Notes: generated by a model from the sequence alone, not told the origin. DNA of 64,000 bases from Clostridiales bacterium (GCA_020063565.1 JAICDB010000005.1:1-64000), one strand, 5' to 3'. Positions 1 through 10,716 are shown, counted from the stretch's first letter. A program made the numbers and translations.

Positions 1-66
1 ATCATATAATTTTTTTAAGTCATCAACTGATGGCTTGTTTGTTATGCCCTTTTTCAATACTTGTAA

Positions 67-130
67 TATATTTAGTTCTGGTTAACTATTTCAGACTTAT
101 ATTTAGTTCTGGTTAACTATTTCAGACTTA
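67..130. repeat. 31-bp tandem duplication beside the CRISPR trailer
   Basis: Two consecutive copies of a 31-bp unit (67-97 and 98-128, plus two bases of a third), containing AGTTCTGGTTAACTATTTC in each copy. They match exactly. The unit does not resemble the CRISPR repeat, and no gene is visible in 1-173. It is simply a short duplication outside the old end of the array. Confidence 0.85.
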
Positions 131-173
131 CCCCCTGTTAATTCTAATTCTAACATATACAAGTGTTTACTCT

Positions 174-205
174 AAAGATCCTAGGGGGCTATACAGGGGT
201 GCGAC
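174..205 (-). repeat. Degenerate trailer-end CRISPR repeat
   Basis: Only the last ten bases (GGGGTGCGAC, plus strand) match the consensus; the other half has diverged. It is separated from the first full repeat by a normal 35-bp spacer (206-240). A decayed repeat at the leader-distal end is typical of old arrays and fixes the polarity. Confidence 0.85.
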
Positions 206-1898
206 TCAGTCCGCTAGCTTCCCCTTCCGTGGCCTTCTTTGTTTCAATCCACGCACCCGCATGGGGTGCGACTCAAAAAAGCACTGGTCCGAGAATTCTA
301 CCGCATGAAAGTTTCAATCCACGCACCCGCATGGGGTGCGACTTGATGTAACTTTTAATACTACTGATGTTACAGGTTTCAATCCACGCACCCGCATGGG
401 GTGCGACGGAGATATTATGTCGGACTTGACACTTAACCAACGGTTTCAATCCACGCACCCGCATGGGGTGCGACTTCGTAAAGTTTCGTACGTTGAAAGC
501 ATACTTCGTTTCAATCCACGCACCCGCATGGGGTGCGACGCCGAGTTGACCGGCAGGTTGGTAGTACCAGCCTGGTTTCAATCCACGCACCCGCATGGGG
601 TGCGACGTCGACTATATGTTGCAGCCAAAGCGCCGAAGGGGTTTCAATCCACGCACCCGCATGGGGTGCGACGGGAAACCCGGCCCCACTGACCTAAGGG
701 AGGGGAGTTTCAATCCACGCACCCGCATGGGGTGCGACCCCCTGCCGGTGCTCAGGCTAAAGCCGACACAGCAGTTTCAATCCACGCACCCGCATGGGGT
801 GCGACGAGGCCCAGAGGGGCCGGGGTAACAGGGGAGCGACGTTTCAATCCACGCACCCGCATGGGGTGCGACCGGAACAATTTTGTATTCATACGTTTTG
901 CCAATGGTTTCAATCCACGCACCCGCATGGGGTGCGACCAATAGCTGCAGGGTTGATAGCGTCCCAAATATAAGTTTCAATCCACGCACCCGCATGGGGT
1001 GCGACCAGATGAGTTAATCCGATACGGCCAGGACAAAGCGGTTTCAATCCACGCACCCGCATGGGGTGCGACCAAATTCTACGAGCTGCTAAAGCAGCAC
1101 GGGGAGTTTCAATCCACGCACCCGCATGGGGTGCGACGCAATAGAGGATGCTATTCCTGCAATATCGGAGAAAGTTTCAATCCACGCACCCGCATGGGGT
1201 GCGACGACCTCTACCCAGCAAGCCTGTTAAACAATAAAGAGGTTTCAATCCACGCACCCGCATGGGGTGCGACCGCGGGCCATGCCCAGGATACGCCGGA
1301 TTTACCAGGTTTCAATCCACGCACCCGCATGGGGTGCGACGACCAAGCACACCTGGCCAACAGGCCATTCATCGAGTTTCAATCCACGCACCCGCATGGG
1401 GTGCGACGAGAGAGGCCGACTTCATTCGCTGCAAGGCATGGAGGTTTCAATCCACGCACCCGCATGGGGTGCGACTAATGCGTAGCGTTGAAGCCATTTT
1501 GGCTGAATATGTTTCAATCCACGCACCCGCATGGGGTGCGACCAAAGCAGCGTGATGAGATTGTAGCTCAACTTCAGGTTTCAATCCACGCACCCGCATG
1601 GGGTGCGACGCCCGAACCGAGTTGGCCTTCGCGTTTAACGAAGGTTTCAATCCACGCACCCGCATGGGGTGCGACTGCAGGCCAGGCTGGAAAACATGCT
1701 GCTCACCGAAGTTTCAATCCACGCACCCGCATGGGGTGCGACAGAGCGGCACTAGAGATTGCCACAGAGCAGGCCATGTTTCAATCCACGCACCCGCATG
1801 GGGTGCGACGTAATCTGCTGGCCGGGCGATAGCCCGGCCCTGACGTTTCAATCCACGCACCCGCATGGGGTGCGACTTTCAAATCCGGCAACATTGCG

Positions 1899-1912
1899 GC
1901 ATGGGGTGCGAC
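1899..1912 (-). repeat. Half CRISPR repeat left by an internal deletion
   Basis: Between the repeats ending at 1876 and starting at 1948 there are 71 bases instead of one spacer. They contain GCATGGGGTGCGAC (1899-1912), exactly the last 14 bases of the repeat, preceded by 22 bases of spacer (1877-1898) and followed by a normal 35-base spacer. A deletion of about 31 bp removed 18 bp of the repeat and about 13 bp of a spacer. The lost part includes half the hairpin and the crRNA 5' handle, so this copy should not be processed. Confidence 0.85.
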
Positions 1913-2976
1913 AGCTGTTTCTCGGTTCTTTGGGCGCTCTGCTCGAGGTTTCAATCCACGCACCCGCATGGGGTGCGACCAGCATCTGCCATACCATTCT
2001 CAAGGGCACCAAGGTTTCAATCCACGCACCCGCATGGGGTGCGACATGCTGATTCTGGCGCAGACCAGATATACGAACTGTTTCAATCCACGCACCCGCA
2101 TGGGGTGCGACGATTATATAACCGGAGTGTTGGCTTCTGGAGTAGTTTCAATCCACGCACCCGCATGGGGTGCGACAGCGTCGGTTTTTGCCCTGCAAAA
2201 AGGATTATTCTGTTTCAATCCACGCACCCGCATGGGGTGCGACCGAGGGATAATAAATAATATTTGGTTGAGTAGCGGTTTCAATCCACGCACCCGCATG
2301 GGGTGCGACCAGCAGCACCAGAGACGACTTCACCTACGCTATGTTTCAATCCACGCACCCGCATGGGGTGCGACTTTCTTCTTTTGATAAATCAGCTACT
2401 TTACTGAATGTTTCAATCCACGCACCCGCATGGGGTGCGACACAGCGGATAATGGTCTCCAGGAGCCACAATAGGTGTTTCAATCCACGCACCCGCATGG
2501 GGTGCGACACGAGAGGGTATGCCCAATATGCGGGCCGCTCGATGTTTCAATCCACGCACCCGCATGGGGTGCGACACGGAACGCGGCTGCACTTTCCAAT
2601 GAACCCTGTTTCAATCCACGCACCCGCATGGGGTGCGACACATTTCATCGTGGGGAGAACTGGCCAGGGTTTGAGGTTTCAATCCACGCACCCGCATGGG
2701 GTGCGACCCAAAGATTTGCTCCATCCCAAGCTAAGCCCTTTGGTTTCAATCCACGCACCCGCATGGGGTGCGACAGCGAAAACCAAGCTAATTAGCCATG
2801 TAATTGGTGTTTCAATCCACGCACCCGCATGGGGTGCGACTGGAGAATTTGCTGTTCCTGCGTATGATGGTTCTATGTTTCAATCCACGCACCCGCATGG
2901 GGTGCGACGCCTACTGGAATGAATGGTTCCAGGGCGGTGAGCAAGTTTCAATCCACGCACCCGCATGGGGTGCGAC

Positions 2977-3151
2977 AGCACCTGCCAAAAAGCAGGGTAT
3001 TTCAAGGGTTAAGATGTTTTTGCTCGCGAACCCCTGATTATTTTGTGATAAAGTGTATACAAAAACAGATTCCTTTTCACAAAGATCATTTAAATTTTGT
3101 GGTGCGAAACCCCAGAAAAAACATGTACACATGTAGTTCGCACTCTTGGAG
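2977..3151 (-). promoter_or_regulatory. CRISPR leader with candidate promoter
   Basis: An AT-rich, gene-free stretch between cas2 and the first (newest) repeat, where the type I-C leader belongs. Read on the minus strand it holds TTGTGA (3077-3082), 17 bases, then TATACA (3054-3059), a plausible sigma-A promoter directed into the array. A 7-bp inverted repeat GTGCGAA/TTCGCAC (3102-3108, 3137-3143) lies upstream of it. The promoter is an inference from spacing and similarity. Confidence 0.65.
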
Positions 3152-3448
3152 CTAAACAATTAAAGTCCCCTCAGGATCAAAAGTGGATTTTGCTCCAACA
3201 TGCTCAACCCTGTTTTTCCAATGTTTCCCTAGATAGTAATACCTCAAACTATCCTTCTCTGAGTCTATTATGTCTTCCAGCCTATGCCTTAATTGAGCAA
3301 ATTGGGCTGGGTCAACTAGACACTCAAATACAGAGTTTTGGACTCTTTGTCCATAATTTACGCATTGCTTTGCAACCCGCCGCAATCTCTTTTTCCCTGC
3401 TTCTGTTGTTGTATTCACATCATAAGTTATCAGTACCATCACAGGCAT
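3152..3448 (-). CDS. cas2: CRISPR-associated endonuclease Cas2 (type I-C)
   Basis: 98-residue Cas2, the usual length. Starts MPVMVLITYDV with the conserved aspartate (Asp10) at the end of the first beta strand, followed by a ferredoxin-like fold with RLRRVAK and the FECLVD strand. With Cas1 it forms the integrase that inserts new spacers at the leader-repeat junction; Cas2 is mainly structural in that complex. Last gene of the cas operon, 8 bases after cas1 and next to the leader. Confidence 0.97.
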   Translation of the reverse strand: MPVMVLITYDVNTTTEAGKKRLRRVAKQCVNYGQRVQNSVFECLVDPAQFAQLRHRLEDIIDSEKDSLRYYYLGKHWKNRVEHVGAKSTFDPEGTLIV

Positions 3449-3456
3449 TGTCCCCC

Positions 3457-4485
3457 TTATTTCCAGATAAAAGGTGGATAGTCATCCAAATCTCCTCTTA
3501 AATACCTAGACAGCAATAAAGCTTGGGCATATAATAATAGTCCGATAGGTATTTTTTCGTCCAAAAAGGGATGAGTGATCTCATCTCTTTTTCTTTTTTG
3601 CCAAGCTTCGAGAACAGTTTTTCTTGCCCTGTCTTTCATGATCACCCCGCCTGATTCCTTTGTTATAAAGTCATCCCCTGTGATCTGTCTGCGGTTTATC
3701 AGGGTCATAGCCAATCTATCTGCTAAATATGGGCGAAATTCTTCCATTAGGTCTAATGCCAGTCCGGGCCTTCCCGGCCGGTCACGATGCAAAAATCCCA
3801 CATATGGATCTAGTCCCACAGTTTCAAGAGCAGACTTGGTTTCATTTACCAACAAGGTGTATAGGAAAGAAAGTAAAGCATTCATATTATCCATCGGTGG
3901 TCTGCGACTTCGCTCTCTCATGAAAAACGATTCCTTTTGATATAATATCATCTCGTCAAATACCGAAAAGTAATATTTTGCCACCCTTCCCTCTATACCC
4001 CTTATTTCTTCCAGGGAAGAAGACTTGTTTAACCTAACAATATTTCTAGCCAACTCTTTGCTTACCATTTCAATATCTTTATTACATTTTTCACCATGGT
4101 CACTCATAAAACGCCTTAAAACAACCCTACAATTAGCAATCTTACCAATAATAAAACGGGAAGCCAGTTTCGCGCATTCAGACGCTGAATCAGCTATTCT
4201 GTACTGTTTTCGCCTTAACAACACATTCCCCTTTACTGGCCCAGAAACTCTGGCCAGAAATTTTCCATGCCCGGTTAGAAAAGTTACCGACACACCTCTT
4301 TCTGCACATAAACCAAGCAGAGCCGGACTGGCCCCAATATAGCCAAAAGTTACTATCCCCTCTAAGTAATGAATAGGTGTCCGAAAGATTTCCTTGTCTT
4401 GTACTTTGACAACAAGATTTTCCCCGTCTTTGGCCAAAAAAGCGTCCGGGGTAGTTACATAAAGAACATTCAACATTTTTCTCAT
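3457..4485 (-). CDS. cas1: CRISPR-associated integrase Cas1 (type I-C)
   Basis: 342-residue Cas1 that catalyses spacer integration together with Cas2. The N-terminal beta domain is followed by the alpha-helical catalytic domain. Metal ligands are visible: Glu166 in IEGRVAKYYF, His233 in GFLHRDRPG and acidic residues around 245-249 in LDLMEEFRP. Length is normal and the gene appears intact. It lies between cas4 and cas2, 4 bases after the cas4 stop, as in most I-C loci. Confidence 0.97.
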   Translation of the reverse strand: MRKMLNVLYVTTPDAFLAKDGENLVVKVQDKEIFRTPIHYLEGIVTFGYIGASPALLGLCAERGVSVTFLTGHGKFLARVSGPVKGNVLLRRKQYRIADSASECAKLASRFIIGKIANCRVVLRRFMSDHGEKCNKDIEMVSKELARNIVRLNKSSSLEEIRGIEGRVAKYYFSVFDEMILYQKESFFMRERSRRPPMDNMNALLSFLYTLLVNETKSALETVGLDPYVGFLHRDRPGRPGLALDLMEEFRPYLADRLAMTLINRRQITGDDFITKESGGVIMKDRARKTVLEAWQKRKRDEITHPFLDEKIPIGLLLYAQALLLSRYLRGDLDDYPPFIWK

Positions 4486-4489
4486 AATA

Positions 4490-5167
4490 TTAATCTCCCG
4501 CTGTTTCTTCCTCCATTTCCATTATCAGCTTTTTTATATAACTGGTAGCTTGATTTCTTTTCTTGCCAAGCACCGGCATGCACAAATGTGCCAGAGAACA
4601 ATTCCTGCATTTCTTTCCTTTTACCGCTGCCGGAGTTATCCCTTTTTCAAACAATTCATGCATTCTCTCAGATAACTGTACAACCTTTTCCCTTAGGTTT
4701 TTATTAAAATCAACCCTGTGCCTGTGCCTTGTCTCACCATAGAAGAAATAACCATACTCCAGTCTTATTCCCAGCATTTCCTCCAGACACATGGCCTGGG
4801 CACACAACTGTACTTCATCTCTGTCATCGGGTTTCGGTTTACCCCTTTTGTATTCAACTATTCGGATTTCGGGGGAATGATTTCTTTCTGATGTATGATG
4901 ATACTCAATTAAGTCAGCCATTCCATAAAGACCCAACCGTCTGGATACCAGCGGAACTGAACGTACAACCTTTACATTGTTCCTTATTTCGGTAAAATAG
5001 GGGTCATCTACCCTCTCATGCAAGTGTCTGCCTTCAACAGTCCTAACGTTTTCCGCCCATTGGTTTTCAATGTGGATAAGGGCCCACTGCCTTTCACAAA
5101 AGGCATAGTGCTGGATACCTGATAAAAGAAGTAAACCTTCATCATCATAAGTCTTGGTATTCATCAT
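4490..5167 (-). CDS. cas4: CRISPR-associated exonuclease Cas4
   Basis: 225-residue Cas4, a RecB-type nuclease with a 4Fe-4S cluster that trims prespacers and helps select the PAM end during adaptation. The four cysteines are present: Cys24 (FCERQW) and Cys187, Cys190 and Cys196 in [10 protein letters not shown]. Nuclease residues Asp85 (GMADLIEY), Glu105 and Lys107 (VEYKRG) are also seen. Its start overlaps the cas7 stop by four bases, implying translational coupling. Intact. Confidence 0.96.
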   Translation of the reverse strand: MMNTKTYDDEGLLLLSGIQHYAFCERQWALIHIENQWAENVRTVEGRHLHERVDDPYFTEIRNNVKVVRSVPLVSRRLGLYGMADLIEYHHTSERNHSPEIRIVEYKRGKPKPDDRDEVQLCAQAMCLEEMLGIRLEYGYFFYGETRHRHRVDFNKNLREKVVQLSERMHELFEKGITPAAVKGKKCRNCSLAHLCMPVLGKKRNQATSYIKKLIMEMEEETAGD

Positions 5168-6036
5168 TTTTCTATTATTCTAACTCCCGCAGGCAATGCT
5201 GATTTGTTAATACTAACCTCATAATCATCATATGAGCGGGCCGGATGGCCGGGGTCTTTCCTGGAAACTTTCACAAGATCAAATAATTTGTGAGCCGGGG
5301 CATTACCTAAAGCCGACCCATGCTCGAAAATAATCAGTTTGCGAGTAGCCATTTTACCCCTTGCAGCGGAACGGTCATGATCAAACATATTTATTAAGGC
5401 ATCCCAAAGCAGTTCAATGTCATCTTTGGAAAAACCCGTTTTCTCCGCCAGGTGAGCAGATATATAGCCTTCCACCCTGTACAGTGCATAGGGAACGATA
5501 TGTTTTCTTCCCATTTCTCTGTCTTTCTTTTCTGCGTCTTTTTCTGAAGTTACTGCCATTCTGGTAATGGTTACTTCCTGCTGGACAATGGGGTCTATGC
5601 TTCTGGCAAAATTAAGCTGGACAGGGCCGCGCACCTGACCGCAGTTGACTTCAGTAGTCATAACTGCACCAAAAGCCCTGATGTCAAAGAAATGGTGACA
5701 CATAAACAGAGTAAGCTCTTTGGCTTTCTGTGCATCTTTGGGCAATTTTTTATCTTTAGTATTTGGCTCAATTTTTAGAGCATTATAGGCTTTTCTGTGC
5801 TGGACATTCAAAACTGCACCTTCGCGTACATAAATGTCATATCCGTCAGCCCCGTTTTTGACAATATCAACATAATTCCTGATTTTACGCTTCAGGCACA
5901 CATCTGTTACCAACCCCAGACCGGTCTCAGCATCAATCCGTGGCATGTTACCAGCATCCGGATCACCGTTAGGGTTGCCGTTCTCAACGTCAAACAAAAG
6001 TACAAATTCATACCTGTTTTTAATCACATCAGCCAT
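5164..6036 (-). CDS. cas7c: Cas7/Csd2, type I-C Cascade backbone subunit
   Basis: 290-residue Csd2 (Cas7 group). It starts with [19 protein letters not shown], the characteristic RAMP entry of this family, followed by the conserved [12 protein letters not shown] and the FGAVM region. Several copies coat the crRNA spacer in the type I-C Cascade complex. It sits between cas8c and cas4, the standard I-C order, and overlaps cas4 by four bases. Confidence 0.97.
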   Translation of the reverse strand: MADVIKNRYEFVLLFDVENGNPNGDPDAGNMPRIDAETGLGLVTDVCLKRKIRNYVDIVKNGADGYDIYVREGAVLNVQHRKAYNALKIEPNTKDKKLPKDAQKAKELTLFMCHHFFDIRAFGAVMTTEVNCGQVRGPVQLNFARSIDPIVQQEVTITRMAVTSEKDAEKKDREMGRKHIVPYALYRVEGYISAHLAEKTGFSKDDIELLWDALINMFDHDRSAARGKMATRKLIIFEHGSALGNAPAHKLFDLVKVSRKDPGHPARSYDDYEVSINKSALPAGVRIIEK

Positions 6037-6051
6037 AAATCATCCCTCTTT

Positions 6052-7833
6052 CTATTTATTTTTTGCAATCAGCGCCTGGCGCTGGTGATAGTAGCCAAGG
6101 ACAAACAGTCCCTGTTCCTCCAAGTTTAAATGTGCAGGAAAACTGTCAATCCCGCCCAATACTTCCTCAATACGCTTGTCCGTGGTACGCCCATTCTCGG
6201 CTTTTGCAATATGGTGTTGAGTTAACCTGAGTAGAATAGGAAAAACCGTACCGGGAGAAGCGGAAGCCGCACCAAAATACCTGTCTTTTATAGTGGCATT
6301 CAAACCAGGATTCGCTTCCTCCTGCGCCTTTTCCAGAAGGGCAAACAATCGCCCCAACCTGTAGCCCACATTTGTGTTTTGCTCATTTAATGCCATTGTG
6401 ATATCCACCTCATTTCCTTTGTTATAGTAACGCCGGTTTCTTGCTAGGCAGGCTTTAATGATGGCCGCCCGGACATAATTCACCTTCTGGTCTGCCCTGA
6501 TTCTGGAAAGAATTGAATTGTACAGCACCTGAGGATAAGGCATACCTGTAAGAATCGAACGCATCAGGACACCGCCCAAAAGCGGCGGAATTCTTTTTGC
6601 ATCGCCCGCCGGCGCCGTTTCTCTTAAAATCATTCCTATTGATATGAAATCCGGTTCATTTTCAAAACTTTTGACAATTGCCAGGTCAATGTAGTGTTGG
6701 CCAATTTTATCTAGAAACTTTCCATATTGGTCAACATGCCAGAACCTGACGGAAAGACGGCTGGCATTGGGTGCCAACCCAAGAATATAAAAGTTTACAT
6801 TCCGATCAACACCTGTCAATCCATCACTGACCGGTTCCCCTGCACGGACCTTGGTGAAAATATCATGTAATAACTGTACGGTCTGCGGATCTCTTGTGAC
6901 TTGTCTTTGCTCGTTCCCTTCCTTTTTACTGCCTTCTCTTACAGGAAAAAACAAAGCTCCCAGCAGGTCCTCCTCCAAACCATCCGTAGAACGCTCGGCC
7001 CAAAATACAGTGGTTGTATCTCCTATCGGTATTCTGTGTTTTTCATTTCTCAACAAATAATTAAGAGCTGTTGTATAGCCAAATGCCACATTTTCGCTGA
7101 CCGGTGCATTATAGCTCTGGGTTTTTCCGTAAGACTTAAAAGCTTCAAGATTAAAGGAAACCAGTGAGGCTCCACTTGTCTGGGCGCCTGTTACACCTTT
7201 GATGTTCTGGTGTAACCGAGCTATAAATGCATTATTTCCGGTAACCAAGCATTGACCGGTAACCCCGGATTCCTGACTTGAACGGTAATTCTTCCAGGCT
7301 TTTTTTACCGCTGGCCGTTCATGAATATACCCCTCTGTACCTTCCAGTTTAAATACCAAGTTGCCCCCTTCCGACAGTTCTTCAATAACTTCCGATATTT
7401 GGGGTTGTTTACCCGCCTTTGTTATATCCCAATTTCGTAAAAAGTTTAAGATAGCGGTTGCCCCTTTGTCATTAACTCCACCGAGGATCTCCTCGTGAAG
7501 TTTCACAAAAGCTTCAAATTTTGCTTTAATCCTCTCTTCATCGTCATTTTTGTTTTTTTGTTTTATTCCAAAGACATAAGTACAGTTATCGCACAGAAAA
7601 TTAGCTTTCACACCAGTACCGGGACGTATAACCTGTTCAGGAACATCCAAGTTCCGAAGAATCTTTTTATTTCCCTTATCATTCCTCAAATCTATGGTAC
7701 TAAGTAACTCTCCATCTGTAGAAAGAACTACTGCATAAGAAACCTTTGCCTTACTGTATCCCGGCCTGCTTACTCCCGAATCCTCGTCCTCAAGCAGTCT
7801 TTCATAATACTGATACAATGCATTAATGATCAC
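6052..7833 (-). CDS. cas8c: Cas8c/Csd1, type I-C Cascade large subunit
   Basis: 593-residue Csd1, the large subunit that recognises the PAM and loads the target DNA. The N-terminus (INALYQYYERLLED) and a region with VFWAERS and FYILGLAPNASRLSVRFW are typical of the family, as are the lengths of the gene and its helical C-terminal part. A small subunit (Cas11) is often made from an internal start in this gene in I-C systems; I could not identify that start with confidence. The start overlaps the end of cas5c by four bases. Confidence 0.96.
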   Translation of the reverse strand: MIINALYQYYERLLEDEDSGVSRPGYSKAKVSYAVVLSTDGELLSTIDLRNDKGNKKILRNLDVPEQVIRPGTGVKANFLCDNCTYVFGIKQKNKNDDEERIKAKFEAFVKLHEEILGGVNDKGATAILNFLRNWDITKAGKQPQISEVIEELSEGGNLVFKLEGTEGYIHERPAVKKAWKNYRSSQESGVTGQCLVTGNNAFIARLHQNIKGVTGAQTSGASLVSFNLEAFKSYGKTQSYNAPVSENVAFGYTTALNYLLRNEKHRIPIGDTTTVFWAERSTDGLEEDLLGALFFPVREGSKKEGNEQRQVTRDPQTVQLLHDIFTKVRAGEPVSDGLTGVDRNVNFYILGLAPNASRLSVRFWHVDQYGKFLDKIGQHYIDLAIVKSFENEPDFISIGMILRETAPAGDAKRIPPLLGGVLMRSILTGMPYPQVLYNSILSRIRADQKVNYVRAAIIKACLARNRRYYNKGNEVDITMALNEQNTNVGYRLGRLFALLEKAQEEANPGLNATIKDRYFGAASASPGTVFPILLRLTQHHIAKAENGRTTDKRIEEVLGGIDSFPAHLNLEEQGLFVLGYYHQRQALIAKNK

Positions 7834-8495
7834 GTATTTATCCCCCCTCCCTCCATCCGGGGTATTTCTATTATTCCTTCTTTCATTACTGCCCTGAAAA
7901 ATCTTGGTGTCATGTTGTCGTTATAATCAATGTCCAACAGCATCCAACCCAAGTCTTTTTCATCCTTGTGCACTGAATGTGGTAGTGGTTCATCGTCCTC
8001 TACCAGGCGGAACCTAGCGGGAAATTCCCTGCATCCCAAATAGGGCTGGTGGTAGCACTGTCCCTGTCTGGCACGCCGCAAGGCAATGTTGTAGTGTTTC
8101 TCCGGCGTGTCCTCGGGACCGGCCTTGTTAGTTATCTCAAAATGCGCTTCTATTATGTAAGCCACATCCCTTAACAAAAGCGTGGCACGCTGCTGTCTGT
8201 CATCTGCTGCATATTGGCAGAGTTCAACAGGTTTCCCTTTCATGGCTTGTTTCACTTTCCCCGCCGGTATTTTGCTCCCTACTTCATTGCGGCGCAAATT
8301 ATCAAAACGTATTTCATTAAGTACGTGTATCCTGTCCACTACCCACCGGATTGCAGGTTTCCAATGAATAGCCTCCAGGATTCCCCGAGCGGCAGATGGA
8401 GTTATGACATCATAACTCACCCTCTCCACCTTCATTTCCGGTCTGGTAAAGCAAGCATAATCCCCCCAGACCAGCAGGCGAATACCATAACCCAT
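7830..8495 (-). CDS. cas5c: Cas5c (Cas5d), type I-C pre-crRNA endonuclease
   Basis: 221-residue Cas5 of the I-C type. Because these loci lack cas6, Cas5c itself cuts the pre-crRNA at the repeat hairpin and holds the 5' handle. Signature stretches are TPSAARGILEAIHWKPAIRW (about 32-51), the PEKH motif (131-134) and RRARQGQCYHQPYLGCREFP. Lys133/His134 probably correspond to the catalytic Lys-His pair of characterised Cas5d. The position that is often tyrosine in the AIxWKP motif is His44 here. Whether this alters activity is unknown. Confidence 0.95.
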   Translation of the reverse strand: MGYGIRLLVWGDYACFTRPEMKVERVSYDVITPSAARGILEAIHWKPAIRWVVDRIHVLNEIRFDNLRRNEVGSKIPAGKVKQAMKGKPVELCQYAADDRQQRATLLLRDVAYIIEAHFEITNKAGPEDTPEKHYNIALRRARQGQCYHQPYLGCREFPARFRLVEDDEPLPHSVHKDEKDLGWMLLDIDYNDNMTPRFFRAVMKEGIIEIPRMEGGGINT

Positions 8496-8538
8496 ATCTA
8501 TTTTCCCTCCTTTTTTAAATGATTAATGTATCATGGAG

Positions 8539-10716
8539 CTACATGCTATCAGTACACGGCAGCAGCCCCATTTCCAAGCTATAGTGTGCTCTATAGACAT
8601 CCTCACGCAGGACATAAAACCTGCCTGCAATCTCTTCAAGGATTCCGAACCGGATCATTTCCTTAAACTCTTGTTCATACACTTGCACTGAATATCTTTG
8701 CAGTTTCCTGGCATATGTGCCTGGAAACTGGCTCCACCTGGCTTCCTCCAACAATTTCCTGCACTCGTAGTCCAATGGAATCACTACTGCAGTTGTATTT
8801 TCGTCAATAAGTTTGAACTTGTCAGCAATCCTGCGAAAAGGAAATCTCAGTAATTTCTCCTGTTCTTTTATTTCCGCCATTATTCTTTCCTTATCCAATT
8901 CCTCGCCCTCGATGTCATAGAGCATTGAAAAATAATCCTTGACTGCATCCAGGCTGAGAGGGTCTGGGTACCGCCTGAGTATGCCGTCCCCAATTACCGC
9001 CGTCCTGCTGAGCCAGCCCGCAGGCAGCCCGTGCTTCTCCGGCCTGAAGACATACACTTCGCCTTTTTCTCTCAGACCTTCCCGGTTACACCTGCCGGCC
9101 GACTGGGCAATGGAGTCAATACCTGCGGAGCTGCGGTAAACAACGGGGAAATCCACGTCAACACCGGCCTCAATCAACTGGGTGGAGACCACCCTGCAGT
9201 TCTCTCCTTTTTTCAGGCGTTCCCTTATGGTTTGTAAGACTTGAGACCTGTGGGCAGGACACATACGGGTGCTCAAATGAAATGCTCCCTCATACTGAAT
9301 TTTTTCAAAGATGATTCGAGCATGTTTTTTAGAATTTACTATGCAAAGCACCTGGTTATGGGATAACAGTTTCTCTGCCAGCGAATCATCCGACAGTTCT
9401 CCCATGTGGTCTACACTAACCCTTTGGAAAGTCCTATACAATCCCTCAGGATCGTCGATTATCTCCAAGGGCTTTATCTCCGGCGGCAAGAACTTGTTTA
9501 TAGCGGGCTGGGTAGCCGTGCACAGGACTACTGTTGTGTTGTAGTTGGCAATCAATTCAGCCAGAGCATTGATGCACGGTCTCAAAAATCCTGTGGGAAT
9601 CATTTGAGCTTCATCAATTATTATTACGCTGTTTGCTATGTTGTGTAGCTTTCGGCACCGGGAACTTCTTGCTGCAAATAATGACTCAAAAAACTGGACA
9701 TTTGTCGTAGCCACAATGGACATATCCCAGTTCTCGGAAGCCATTTTCAATTTTTCCGTAACCCTGGTATGGTACTCTGATTCTGTTTCCCTTGAATCGT
9801 CTTCAGGATATGTGAAATTGCTGTGATGCTCCAGCACCTTTTCTTCGCCAAATATTGTCCTGAAAACCGCTGCATTCTGTTCAATTATGCTGGTATATGG
9901 GATTACATATATAATCCTGTCCATACCGTGAGTGACCGCATGTTTGAGGGCAAAAGCAATTGAGGAGAGAGTCTTCCCTCCCCCTGTCGGTACCGTCAGG
10001 GTAAAAAGCCCCGGGCGGGAAACCGCCTTTTCCCTGCAACTAGCCAGAATCTCTGCCCTGCGCTTATTAACCAGCGTATCAGGTGCGCTACAACACTTAT
10101 TCTCCAAAAAAATATCCAAAACAGATAACATCTCAGCCAATGAAGCCCTGTTGTCACGCAAAGATGCTTTTTCAAGATTCAGCGCCCGTTCAGTGTCTAG
10201 GAAATCTGCGTCTACCAGGGCTGAATAAAGGAATCTTATTAAAAATTGCATACTAAAGCCGGCACCCACAAAAGCCTTTTTCGCTGGTACAACGATTTCT
10301 TCGGGTTTAGGTAAGCCAATCTCACTTTTATATGCGCTGTAATCGGGCAACGATTCTTTGTTCAACCGGCCTTCCAGCGAAGACTCATCAGCTTTGCTTC
10401 CCCAATCGGGAAGCCCGCAATGGTGCCCGGCAATCACATAAGCCAGTATTTTACCAAAAACCTTATGGTACTCGTATGCCTCTACTGCTCCCGCTGTAGA
10501 ATGATCAACCTTATTTTTATCCCCTTCTAACCGTCTTTGAAATTCAGGTGAGTATTTTCCGATATCGTGTAGAAGGCCAGCCAGGTAGCCCAGTTTCTCC
10601 GCCCCAAAACTCCCGGCGAAACCGGCAGCCAGTTTTGCCGTGTCCTCCAAATGGTGTTTTAGCAAGTGCCACTCACTTTTGTTTTTTTCGCTATCAGAAT
10701 GCGCGTAATATTTCAT
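8539..10716 (-). CDS. cas3: Cas3, HD nuclease-helicase (type I-C)
   Basis: 725-residue fused Cas3. The N-terminal HD nuclease has His22 (HHLEDT), His50-Asp51 (LLHDIGK) and His72 (DHSTAG). The SF2 helicase follows with Walker A VPTGGGKT (about 242-249), a DEAQ box (about 368-371) and the late motifs STQLIEAGVDVDFP and QSAGRCNREG. It is recruited by Cascade to unwind and degrade the invader's non-target strand. First gene of the cas operon. A good ribosome-binding site (AAAGGGGGA) precedes ATG at 10716. Confidence 0.97.
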   Translation of the reverse strand: MKYYAHSDSEKNKSEWHLLKHHLEDTAKLAAGFAGSFGAEKLGYLAGLLHDIGKYSPEFQRRLEGDKNKVDHSTAGAVEAYEYHKVFGKILAYVIAGHHCGLPDWGSKADESSLEGRLNKESLPDYSAYKSEIGLPKPEEIVVPAKKAFVGAGFSMQFLIRFLYSALVDADFLDTERALNLEKASLRDNRASLAEMLSVLDIFLENKCCSAPDTLVNKRRAEILASCREKAVSRPGLFTLTVPTGGGKTLSSIAFALKHAVTHGMDRIIYVIPYTSIIEQNAAVFRTIFGEEKVLEHHSNFTYPEDDSRETESEYHTRVTEKLKMASENWDMSIVATTNVQFFESLFAARSSRCRKLHNIANSVIIIDEAQMIPTGFLRPCINALAELIANYNTTVVLCTATQPAINKFLPPEIKPLEIIDDPEGLYRTFQRVSVDHMGELSDDSLAEKLLSHNQVLCIVNSKKHARIIFEKIQYEGAFHLSTRMCPAHRSQVLQTIRERLKKGENCRVVSTQLIEAGVDVDFPVVYRSSAGIDSIAQSAGRCNREGLREKGEVYVFRPEKHGLPAGWLSRTAVIGDGILRRYPDPLSLDAVKDYFSMLYDIEGEELDKERIMAEIKEQEKLLRFPFRRIADKFKLIDENTTAVVIPLDYECRKLLEEARWSQFPGTYARKLQRYSVQVYEQEFKEMIRFGILEEIAGRFYVLREDVYRAHYSLEMGLLPCTDSM

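Larger units (their letters stand above)
174..2976 (-). CRISPR. Type I-C CRISPR array, 41 full 32-bp repeats
   Basis: Forty-one 32-bp repeats that look identical wherever I read them, starting at 241 and ending at 2976, with spacers of about 32-37 bp. On the plus strand each begins GTTTCAATCCACGCACCC and ends GCATGGGGTGCGAC. Read on the minus strand it begins GTCGCACCCC and ends GGATTGAAAC, the usual type I-C orientation with the crRNA 5' handle at the 3' end of the repeat. Transcription is therefore inferred on the minus strand, away from cas2, with the leader at 2977-3151. The only degenerate end repeat is at 174-205, the far side, which supports this polarity. The short reading frames with repeated GAWIET- or MGCD-type peptides across it are artefacts of the repeat. 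Confidence 0.98.

Noticed and set aside
163..3037. Many overlapping short reading frames with repeated peptides across 160-3040
   Set aside because: They are translations of the CRISPR repeat in six frames; none has coding character.
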